Of a stretch of 5,516 nt of DNA, positions 1 through 4,984 are shown one piece after another; positions within the stretch are counted from its first letter, which is position 1; the number at the start of each line of letters is the position of its first letter. The translations under genes were made by a program, and so were the position numbers. The stretch lies in contig JASLVT010000100.1 of assembly GCA_030741175.1 (NCBI GenBank), positions 1 to 5,516 on the forward strand. Reading direction: 5' to 3'. The DNA comes from Porticoccaceae bacterium (GTDB lineage Bacteria > Pseudomonadota > Gammaproteobacteria > Pseudomonadales > Porticoccaceae). The notes beneath the pieces are model-generated. The model saw only the letters and a program-made list of their open reading frames with translations, was not told the DNA's origin and searched no databases.

Positions 1-675
1 AGTTTGAATACCAACGACTGGACCTACGAAACTGGCGGTGGTGGCTGGGGCAACAATGAGTTGCAATATTACCGCACCGAAAACACCTCTGTCGCTAATG
101 GCTTGCTGACCATTGAAGCGCGGGAAGAAAACTATGGCGGTAGGAACTACACCTCCTCAAGGCTAATAACTTGGGGCAAGCGATTTTTTAAATATGGTCG
201 TGTCGATATCCGTGCCAAGCTTCCAGAGGGTCAGGGCCTATGGCCAGCACTGTGGATGCTGGGTGAAAGCCTCTCATCAGTAAGCTGGCCCGCCAGTGGC
301 GAGATCGATATTATGGAAATGGTTGGCGGTAGCGCTGAACGGGAAGCGACCACTCATGGCACCATTCATTTCGCCAATGCCGATGGCAATCACCAATATG
401 TTGGTGGCCATACCAGGCTCAGCAGTGGACGCCTAGCTGACGACTTCCATATTTTCAGTATCAACTGGACAGAGAGTACTATTACCTGGCTACTCGATGG
501 TGTCGAATTCCATACCGAGCAAATTAGCTCAGCAGACAGAACAGAATTCCACGATGATTTTTTCTTTATCTTTAACGTGGCGGTCGGTGGCAACTGGCCA
601 CAGTCGCCCGACAGCACCACGCAATTTCCTCAGCAAATGCAGGTCGACTATATTCGGGTTTTCCAACTAGATTAA
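1..675 (+). CDS. GH16 endo-beta-1,3-glucanase (laminarinase-like), 5' end missing
   Basis: Family 16 glycoside hydrolases of this type cut internal beta-1,3 (or beta-1,3/1,4) glucan bonds with retention of configuration and are normally exported. The frame is open from base 1, so the true start and any signal peptide lie outside the window; the in-frame TTG at 4 is not a credible start because family sequence begins at once. About 224 residues are visible. They include the glycan-cleft segment GGGGWGNNELQYY (about residues 12-24), YTSSRL, the WPALWML strand (81-87) and the catalytic motif GEIDIMEMVG. In that motif E101 is the expected nucleophile, D103 the helper and E106 the acid/base. The ExDxxE spacing is the beta-bulge form typical of laminarinases rather than lichenases. 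The C-terminal strands (FNVAVGGNWP, VDYIRVFQLD) complete the jelly roll and no carbohydrate-binding module follows. The gene converges on pyrF with 8 bp between stops. The family call is firm; the exact substrate is inferred. Confidence 0.93.
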   Translation, partial: SLNTNDWTYETGGGGWGNNELQYYRTENTSVANGLLTIEAREENYGGRNYTSSRLITWGKRFFKYGRVDIRAKLPEGQGLWPALWMLGESLSSVSWPASGEIDIMEMVGGSAEREATTHGTIHFANADGNHQYVGGHTRLSSGRLADDFHIFSINWTESTITWLLDGVEFHTEQISSADRTEFHDDFFFIFNVAVGGNWPQSPDSTTQFPQQMQVDYIRVFQLD

Positions 676-683
676 GGCCTAAT

Positions 684-1385
684 TTAGCTGATCAAGGATT
701 GGTTAATCTGATTAAGGGTGGCCAACGGGTCGGCAGACTGGGTTATTGGTCTGCCGATTACTAGATAGTCGCTGCCCAGAGCAATGGCATCGACGGGACT
801 CACAATACGTCGCTGATCGTCGGCGGCACTATCGGCAAGACGTATACCTGGGGTAACCAATTTAAACTCCTCACCCAACTGCGCCTTTAATGTACTGGCT
901 TCCTGCGCCGAGCACACCACGCCCTGCAATCCGGCATTTTTGGCGAGCTGTGCCAAATGCAATACCTGCTCCGCTGGGTCTCGCTGAAGACCAAGCTGTT
1001 GCAGATCAGATTGCTCCATGCTTGTCAGTACAGTCACTGCTATAAGCAACATCTCACTACCGCTTTGCTGCAAACTGTGTTGCGCAGCTTCCATCATGCG
1101 GCTGCCGCCGCAGGCATGAACATTGGTCATCCACACACCGAGATCAGCCGCGACACTTACCGCTTTGGCGGTGGTGTTGGGAATATCGTGAAATTTGAGA
1201 TCCAGAAACACATCAAAATTGCGCTCGACCAGTGCCTTTACCAGTTGCGGACCGGCCACAGTAAATAGTTCTTTGCCCACCTTTAACCGACATTGGCTAG
1301 GGTCTAGCTGCTCAGCCAGTTGCAGAGCCGACTGCTGATTATCAAAGTCCATAGCGACAATAACGCGGGATGAAGAATTAGCCAT
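684..1385 (-). CDS. pyrF: Orotidine-5'-phosphate decarboxylase
   Basis: PyrF catalyses the last step of de novo UMP synthesis, decarboxylating OMP in the cytoplasm as a homodimeric TIM barrel without cofactor. The 233-residue product carries the signature [12 protein letters not shown] (60-71), with the catalytic D62-K64-D67 triad. It also has an early VAMDFDN strand with D13, KVGKELF (35-41), the NVHACGG strand (89-95), TPGIR (178-182) and the phosphate-binding end YLVIGRPIT (207-215). Length fits the family (about 230-245). I chose the ATG at 1385 because it begins the conserved [14 protein letters not shown] segment and follows an AAGGG Shine-Dalgarno at 1396-1400, 10 nt upstream. The frame stays open to an ATG at 1454, but that start would overlap lapA by 47 bp and add non-family sequence. 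It lies 22 bp downstream of lapA on the same strand, so the two are probably cotranscribed. A perfect inverted repeat lies in its 3' coding end. Confidence 0.97.
   Translation of the reverse strand: MANSSSRVIVAMDFDNQQSALQLAEQLDPSQCRLKVGKELFTVAGPQLVKALVERNFDVFLDLKFHDIPNTTAKAVSVAADLGVWMTNVHACGGSRMMEAAQHSLQQSGSEMLLIAVTVLTSMEQSDLQQLGLQRDPAEQVLHLAQLAKNAGLQGVVCSAQEASTLKAQLGEEFKLVTPGIRLADSAADDQRRIVSPVDAIALGSDYLVIGRPITQSADPLATLNQINQSLIS
730..757. repeat. Perfect 9-bp inverted repeat in the 3' coding end of pyrF
   Basis: TCGGCAGAC at 730-738 is repeated as its exact reverse complement GTCTGCCGA at 749-757, with a 10-base loop between. In pyrF mRNA the stem falls in codons for the conserved [10 protein letters not shown] region, about 45 nt before the stop codon. 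In a transcript reading out of the GH16 gene it would form about 55 nt after that gene's stop. Neither strand has a T-run directly after the stem, so it is not a classical intrinsic terminator. It could protect or define a 3' RNA end, or it could be coincidental codon sequence. I found no second copy of either arm in the window. Confidence 0.6.
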
Positions 1386-1407
1386 CAAATAGTAACCCTT
1401 TGTGAAA

Positions 1408-1656
1408 TTAATCCTTTTTAACAGCGCGAGCCAACTTGCGACGATAGTTAGCAATAATCACCGAACTGGCTAAAACACCGAACAAGGTGCCAATACAGAA
1501 AAACAGCACCAACCAAAGCCCAACACTGATCTCCGGACTGCTGAACAAAATAAAATTAACACTGAGTTGCTGACTATTTTCCAAGGCAAACATCGCGCCT
1601 ATCAGCGCCATAGCAATGACCACAATAGCCTTAATAAACAACCAAATTGCGCTCAT
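1408..1656 (-). CDS. lapA: LapA-like inner-membrane protein (DUF1049)
   Basis: LapA is a small inner-membrane protein that, with LapB, links LPS assembly to FtsH-dependent control of LpxC in E. coli. This 82-residue product shows the family layout. Hydrophobic segment 1 spans about residues 4-24, a short loop [15 protein letters not shown] follows (the ENxQ.v..NF pattern is characteristic), segment 2 spans about 46-68, and a basic cytoplasmic tail [12 protein letters not shown] ends it. It is about 20 residues shorter than E. coli LapA and lacks the longer C-terminal charged helix. The ATG at 1656 has an AGAGG ribosome site at 1663-1667 with 6-nt spacing. pyrF follows 22 bp downstream. In enterics lapB lies between lapA and pyrF; here there is no room for it. 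The family assignment is good; partnership with a LapB elsewhere in the genome is inferred. Confidence 0.85.
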   Translation of the reverse strand: MSAIWLFIKAIVVIAMALIGAMFALENSQQLSVNFILFSSPEISVGLWLVLFFCIGTLFGVLASSVIIANYRRKLARAVKKD

Positions 1657-1686
1657 CTCACACCTCTGGACTAACCCGTTGCGGCC

Positions 1687-1715
1687 ATTGTACCCGCTCG
1701 TTTATCAGGCGACAA
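1687..1715 (-). promoter_or_regulatory. Putative sigma70 promoter for lapA-pyrF
   Basis: On the minus strand TTGTCG (1715-1710, 4/6 to consensus) and TACAAT (1692-1687, 5/6) are separated by 17 bp. Initiation would fall near 1680, giving a leader of about 24 nt that still contains the lapA ribosome site. The -35 element overlaps the last bases of the rpmE terminator T-tract, so the lapA operon seems to have its own start right after rpmE transcription ends. This rests on pattern matching only. Confidence 0.45.
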
Positions 1716-1745
1716 AAAAAGCCGCAGTGATTAACTGCGGCTTTT
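1714..1745 (-). terminator. Intrinsic terminator of rpmE
   Basis: The 7-bp GC-rich stem GCCGCAG (1721-1727) pairs with CTGCGGC (1735-1741) around a 7-base loop. On the minus strand it is preceded by AAAA and followed by seven T residues (1720-1714), the canonical form. The A/T flanks can extend the stem by 4 bp. It lies 21 bp after the rpmE stop codon. On the plus strand it also ends in TTTT, so it may slow transcription in that direction, although no plus-strand gene precedes it closely. Confidence 0.92.
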
Positions 1746-1766
1746 CGGTATTGGGTAATAGGCCAA

Positions 1767-1976
1767 TTACTTCTTGGCTGCACCAAAACGCTTGTTGAAG
1801 CGATCAATTCGACCACCCGTATCAACAATCTTCTGCTTACCGGTATAAAAAGGGTGGCATGCAGAACAGACATCTAGGTAGATGCTCTCAGCACGTGTTG
1901 AACCGACTTTGATAACGTTACCGCAGCTACAAGTAGCCACTAGTTCGTTATAGCTTGGGTGAATCTCTGTTTTCAT
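1767..1976 (-). CDS. rpmE: 50S ribosomal protein bL31, zinc-binding (C+) type
   Basis: bL31 sits at the central protuberance of the 50S subunit and reaches the 30S head, forming part of an intersubunit bridge. The 69-residue product begins [12 protein letters not shown], as this family does. It has the full zinc set C16, C18 (CSCG), C37 and C40 (CSAC), so it is the zinc-containing form rather than the Cys-less paralogue expressed under zinc starvation. It ends in the usual basic [12 protein letters not shown] tail. I chose the ATG at 1976 because GGAG at 1983-1986 is spaced 6 nt from it and homology starts there. An in-frame ATG at 2033 would add 19 unrelated residues and consume the leader. 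It is monocistronic by appearance, with its own promoter upstream and a strong terminator downstream, and is divergent from priA, as in many gammaproteobacteria. Confidence 0.97.
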   Translation of the reverse strand: MKTEIHPSYNELVATCSCGNVIKVGSTRAESIYLDVCSACHPFYTGKQKIVDTGGRIDRFNKRFGAAKK

Positions 1977-2088
1977 CTTATACTCCAATTCGCGAGCCGC
2001 CACCTCATCGTGAAACCGCTGACTGGATGGCATTCGCTGCCAAAATCAAGCGCAGTTCCCGAAAGGCACGGTAGGCCTTTTCTAAAGA
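1977..2088 (-). promoter_or_regulatory. Long rpmE mRNA leader with hairpins
   Basis: If transcription starts 6-8 nt after the -10 at 2095-2100, rpmE mRNA has a leader of about 110 nt, long for a 69-codon gene. Two small hairpins are visible. One near the 5' end pairs 2075-2080 with 2062-2067 (AAAGGC/GCCTTT, 7-nt loop). The other pairs 2038-2042 with 2028-2032 (TGGCA/TGCCA) around the loop GCGAA. Ribosomal protein leaders often mediate autogenous repression, and bL31 of E. coli has been reported to regulate its own mRNA. Such control here is inference. The region encodes no convincing peptide. Confidence 0.4.
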
Positions 2089-2094
2089 GCGCGG

Positions 2095-2122
2095 ATTCTA
2101 GCAGAAATACACCAGCTTACAA
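2095..2122 (-). promoter_or_regulatory. Extended -10 promoter of rpmE
   Basis: On the minus strand the -10 hexamer TAGAAT (2100-2095, 5/6) is preceded by TGC, giving the extended -10 form TGnTAGAAT. TTGTAA (2122-2117, 4/6) lies 16 bp upstream as the -35. The bases following the -10, CCGCGCTC, form a GC-rich discriminator typical of ribosomal and other stringently controlled promoters. Repression by ppGpp/DksA is therefore plausible but inferred. The -35 directly abuts the priA ribosome-binding site on the other strand. Confidence 0.65.
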
Positions 2123-2127
2123 AAGGA
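2123..2127 (+). promoter_or_regulatory. Probable priA ribosome-binding site, long spacing
   Basis: AAGGA at 2123-2127 is the only good Shine-Dalgarno match before the priA ATG, with 14 nt between them, longer than the usual 5-10. The spacer is AT-rich and ends in a T-run. No nearer in-frame start exists, so the ATG at 2142 stands, but translation may be weak, which would fit a low-abundance helicase. Confidence 0.5.
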
Positions 2128-2141
2128 ATTCTTACTTTTTT

Positions 2142-4370
2142 ATGGTCGAAATAGCGCCTCTTATTGTACGCATTGCTGTGCCCTCGCCCCTGCGCCGCAC
2201 ATTCGACTACTTGGTGCCCGCTGATTTGGCCCTCAGCAGGGAGAATAGCGCAATACAGCCGGGCTGTCGGGTAATAGCACCCTTTGGCAAGCGGCAGATT
2301 ACCGGGCTGATTATTGAACTGGCCGACAACAGTGAATTGCCCCTCGACAGGCTTAAGCCAATCAGCCAGCTATTGGATTCACAACCATTGCTACCAGCCT
2401 CATTATTTAAACTATTTATCTGGGCGGCCAACTATTATCAGCATCCCATTGGCGATGCGCTATTTAGCACGTTACCGGTATTACTGCGCAAAGGCGCCGC
2501 AATACCCCAGCAAGGTCAGCATTATTGGCAACTGACAACAAAGGGTAAAGGTCTGGGGCCAGATTCTTTAAAGCGTGCGCCCAAGCAACGGGCACTTATA
2601 GAATTTATACGGTCACAGCAACAAGCGATTGCCGAGCAGGAGATTGTAGATGTATTCTCGCGCGGAATTATCAATCAACTGGAACAAAAACAGCTGATTG
2701 AGCGGGTATTTATAGAGCAACAAGCATCATTTCAACCACCGAATCATTTACTCAAACAAGATCCGCTTTCACTCTATCAATCGCAACAAACGGCGATCGA
2801 TGCAATCAATAGCCATGGTTTTGCCAGCTATCTACTAGACGGGGTCACTGGTAGCGGTAAAACAGAGATTTACCTGCAGAGTATCGAAAAGGTGTTGCGC
2901 TATGGCCGTCAGGCACTGGTGTTAATACCCGAAATCAGCCTGACACCACAGACCGAAAAACGCTTCCGCGATCGCTTTAATGTGCCCATGGTCACGTTGC
3001 ATTCCGGACTCAGTGACAAACAGCGACTGGATGCTTGGATGCAGGCCAAATCTGGACAGGCGCGTATTGTTATGGGTACCAGATCAGCCATATTTACGCC
3101 AATGCAAGCCCCGGGATTAATTGTGTTGGACGAGGAGCATGATCAGTCCTACAAGCAGCAGGAGGGGTTTCGCTATTCAGCCCGCGACCTTGCAGTGATT
3201 CGTGGCCAACAAGAGGCTATTCCGGTGATTCTCGGCTCGGCTACCCCTTCGTTGGAGTCATTGAACAATTGCCATCAGCAACGCTATCAGCATCTGCAGC
3301 TCAACACTCGCGCCGGTGATGCAAAGCAACCCGACTGGCATCTGGTGGATCTGCGCTCGGAACAGATGGAATCAGGTATTGCCAGCACCACTTTAGCCGC
3401 TATAGAAGCGACACTTCAGCGCAATCAGCAGGTACTGGTGTTCCTAAATCGTCGCGGTTTTGCACCGGCCTTGATCTGCCATCAATGTGGCTGGAGTGCA
3501 GACTGCCATCAATGTGATGCCCGCCTCACGGTACACCGAGCTCGCGGTCGTTTAATTTGTCATCACTGTGACTATCAACAACGGATACCGCAGCAATGCC
3601 CTAGCTGTCAAAGTCACCAACTGGTACCTGCCGGTGAAGGTACTGAGCGCAGTGAAGCCTATCTACAACAACGCTTCCCCAATAACAAAGTATTGCGAGT
3701 GGATCGCGATAGCACCAGACGCAAAGGGGCGATGCAAACTGTGTTCGATATCGCTAACAGCGGTGAACCCTGTATTCTGGTCGGTACACAGATGCTCGCC
3801 AAAGGACATCATTTTGCCAATATCAGTCTGGTCGCTGTACTGGATGGGGACAGTGGTCTGTTTAGTGCAGATTTTCGCAGCCATGAACGGATGGGGCAGT
3901 TGCTGACTCAAGTCGCTGGCCGCAGTGGCCGCGGTGAAGCCCCTGGTCAAGTATTGATTCAAACCCATCAACCAGATCACCCACTGTTGGAGCTGTTGAT
4001 GACTCAAGGCTATCGTCAGTATGCGCAACAGTTGCTGGCTGAGCGCCAACTCGGGCAATTACCACCTTTCCGGCATATGGCACTCATACGTGCAGAATCG
4101 ACCCATGCCAACCAAGCCGAAAAGTTTCTGCGGATGGCCAGACAGATGGCCGAGCTTATCAACCCACCCAGTCCAGATTTATCTTATCTCGGGCCCCTAC
4201 CGGCGATGATGGAAAAACGTGCCGGTCGCTTTCGCTATGTACTGCAATTGGATGCCAACCAACGCACCCACCTGCAACAACTCATAACGCAACTGGCTCC
4301 ACAATTGGAAAATCATCCTGATGGTCGCGGATTACGGTGGTCGATTGATATCGACCCTCAGGAACTTTAA
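2142..4370 (+). CDS. priA: Primosomal protein N', replication-restart helicase PriA
   Basis: PriA binds abandoned forks and D-loops, unwinds the lagging arm 3' to 5', and loads PriB/DnaT and DnaB to restart replication. The 742-residue product (E. coli 732) has all expected parts. It has the 3'-DNA-binding domain (about 1-105, PSPLRRTFDYLVP), a winged helix, then helicase lobes with Walker A GVTGSGKTE (234-242, K240) and the DEEH box (330-333). The aromatic-rich loop YKQQEGFRYSARD (337-349), motif III GSATPS (365-370), GTQMLAKGHHF (548-558) and GRSGRG (593-598) follow. Eight zinc-ligand cysteines in four CxxC pairs are at 446/449, 455/458, 473/476 and 486/489. The C-terminal domain closes with LPPFRHMALIRA onward. 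The ATG at 2142 is where homology begins; the frame is open to 1959, but that stretch runs antisense to rpmE. I see no confident priA promoter in the 165-bp gap. The gene is intact. Confidence 0.98.
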   Translation: MVEIAPLIVRIAVPSPLRRTFDYLVPADLALSRENSAIQPGCRVIAPFGKRQITGLIIELADNSELPLDRLKPISQLLDSQPLLPASLFKLFIWAANYYQHPIGDALFSTLPVLLRKGAAIPQQGQHYWQLTTKGKGLGPDSLKRAPKQRALIEFIRSQQQAIAEQEIVDVFSRGIINQLEQKQLIERVFIEQQASFQPPNHLLKQDPLSLYQSQQTAIDAINSHGFASYLLDGVTGSGKTEIYLQSIEKVLRYGRQALVLIPEISLTPQTEKRFRDRFNVPMVTLHSGLSDKQRLDAWMQAKSGQARIVMGTRSAIFTPMQAPGLIVLDEEHDQSYKQQEGFRYSARDLAVIRGQQEAIPVILGSATPSLESLNNCHQQRYQHLQLNTRAGDAKQPDWHLVDLRSEQMESGIASTTLAAIEATLQRNQQVLVFLNRRGFAPALICHQCGWSADCHQCDARLTVHRARGRLICHHCDYQQRIPQQCPSCQSHQLVPAGEGTERSEAYLQQRFPNNKVLRVDRDSTRRKGAMQTVFDIANSGEPCILVGTQMLAKGHHFANISLVAVLDGDSGLFSADFRSHERMGQLLTQVAGRSGRGEAPGQVLIQTHQPDHPLLELLMTQGYRQYAQQLLAERQLGQLPPFRHMALIRAESTHANQAEKFLRMARQMAELINPPSPDLSYLGPLPAMMEKRAGRFRYVLQLDANQRTHLQQLITQLAPQLENHPDGRGLRWSIDIDPQEL

Positions 4371-4372
4371 AA

Positions 4373-4396
4373 GCAAAGAAACGGTGTTTATTTTGC
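4373..4396 (+). repeat. AT-rich hairpin just after priA
   Basis: Starting 2 nt after the priA stop, GCAAAGAAAC (4373-4382) can pair with GTTTATTTTGC (4386-4396) around a 3-base loop, with one bulged A and one G-T pair. The stem is AT-rich and no T-run follows it, so it is at best a weak terminator or a 3'-end structure for priA mRNA. Its right arm overlaps the -35 of the proposed promoter for the next gene. Confidence 0.35.
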
Positions 4397-4422
4397 CAAC
4401 AAGTTGTTATTTCACCTACAAT
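4393..4422 (+). promoter_or_regulatory. Putative sigma70 promoter for the SPOR-domain gene
   Basis: TTGCCA (4393-4398) and TACAAT (4417-4422), each 5/6 to consensus, are 18 bp apart. Initiation near 4429 would leave a leader of about 22 nt containing the AAAGAG ribosome site (4437-4442). The spacer holds the 11-bp palindrome AACAAGTTGTT (4398-4408), which could be a small operator or chance. If real, the gene is transcribed independently of priA. Confidence 0.5.
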
Positions 4423-4450
4423 CACGCTTCAACAGTAAAGAGTTCACAGC

Positions 4451-4984
4451 ATGGCCCAAGGCTATTCAAAATCGTCCGGTAATCGCGCAAGACAAAAGCA
4501 ACCTGTGCAGCAGGCATCGACTTTTCGACCTTTTGTACTCGGTGTTCTCGTAGGCGCTGCAGGTATGCATTTTGGGCCAACAGTGCTCAACCAGTCAGCA
4601 TTGGATAAAGCGCAACTGCCGGATGTCAGTGTCGCCACTAAGCCCCCGCCAATCAACTTTACTTTTCCAACGGTATTTCAGGGAACTGAAGTGCCTGTGC
4701 CCGCAGAAGACGCAACTCAGGGCACTGCCACCAAGGCAGCAGAAGCGTCGAGTTACCTTCTGCAGATTGGCTCATTCCGCAACAAAGTTGATGCTGACAG
4801 TCTGAGAGGACAGATCACATTGTTAAACTTACCCGCTAGTGTTGAGCCCTTTAAAGACAAGCTCGGCGATCGCTGGCATCGTGTACTCGTTGGTCCCTTC
4901 GCCAATGACTCGAAAATGGCCGCCGCACAGGCAAGACTTGCTGAAAATGATCTTAGAACACTAAAGGTTAAGCGCAAAGACTAG
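4451..4984 (+). CDS. SPOR-domain inner-membrane protein, FtsN-like
   Basis: SPOR domains bind septal peptidoglycan glycans stripped of stem peptides, and FtsN-type proteins use them at the division site. The 177-residue product has a short basic cytoplasmic tail (RARQK at 12-16), one membrane segment at about 25-42 (FRPFVLGVLVGAAGMHFG) and a Pro-rich periplasmic linker. In the linker, NFTFPTVFQGTEVPVP (69-84) resembles the short motif common in these proteins. A C-terminal SPOR repeat covers about 102-175, with hallmark LLQIGSF (103-109) and WHRVLVGPF (142-150). The ATG at 4451 has AAAGAG at 4437-4442 with 8-nt spacing. Its place after rpmE-priA matches ftsN of E. coli and the SPOR gene near argS in Pseudomonas, which supports a division or envelope role. 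It is shorter than E. coli FtsN (319 aa), so equivalence is not certain. Its stop overlaps the convergent gene by 4 bp. Confidence 0.88.
   Translation: MAQGYSKSSGNRARQKQPVQQASTFRPFVLGVLVGAAGMHFGPTVLNQSALDKAQLPDVSVATKPPPINFTFPTVFQGTEVPVPAEDATQGTATKAAEASSYLLQIGSFRNKVDADSLRGQITLLNLPASVEPFKDKLGDRWHRVLVGPFANDSKMAAAQARLAENDLRTLKVKRKD
4981..4984. other. Shared CTAG carrying both convergent stop codons
   Basis: The palindrome CTAG supplies the TAG stop of the SPOR gene (4982-4984, plus) and the TAG stop of the glutamine synthetase-like gene (4981-4983 read on the minus strand). The two genes therefore overlap tail to tail by 4 bp. No intrinsic terminator is visible in either direction nearby, so their transcripts must run into each other's coding sequence. 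Confidence 0.95.

Noticed and set aside
384..410. Hairpin in the GH16 coding region (CACCAA/TTGGTG plus outer TGGC/GCCA with a 3-nt bulge)
   Set aside because: It is in mid-gene coding sequence with no T-run or regulatory context; chance pairing of codons is the simplest reading.
957..1268. 103-residue plus-strand open frame opposite pyrF
   Set aside because: It is antisense to the conserved catalytic part of PyrF, is composed of low-plausibility sequence, and has no start context.
1386..1454. Possible 23-residue N-terminal extension of PyrF from the ATG at 1454
   Set aside because: It overlaps lapA, matches nothing expected of PyrF, and the ATG at 1385 has a good ribosome site.
1977..2033. 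Possible 19-residue N-terminal extension of bL31
   Set aside because: bL31 proteins begin at MKTEIHP, and GGAG at 1983-1986 serves the ATG at 1976.
2061..2081. AAAGGC/GCCTTT hairpin followed by T residues, considered as a plus-strand terminator
   Set aside because: The stem is only 6 bp with a very short T-run and no plus-strand gene upstream to end; it fits better as part of the rpmE leader.
1959..2141. Open frame upstream of the priA ATG
   Set aside because: It starts antisense to rpmE, runs through the rpmE promoter, and the sequence is unlike PriA; family homology begins at 2142.
3663..4058. 131-residue open frame on the minus strand opposite priA
   Set aside because: It lies wholly antisense to the conserved PriA helicase motifs and shows no ribosome site or recognisable domain, so it is a shadow of priA codon use.
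4866..4873. GCGATCGC palindrome, reminiscent of the cyanobacterial HIP1 repeat
   Set aside because: It occurs once, inside SPOR coding sequence, and the genes are clearly gammaproteobacterial.
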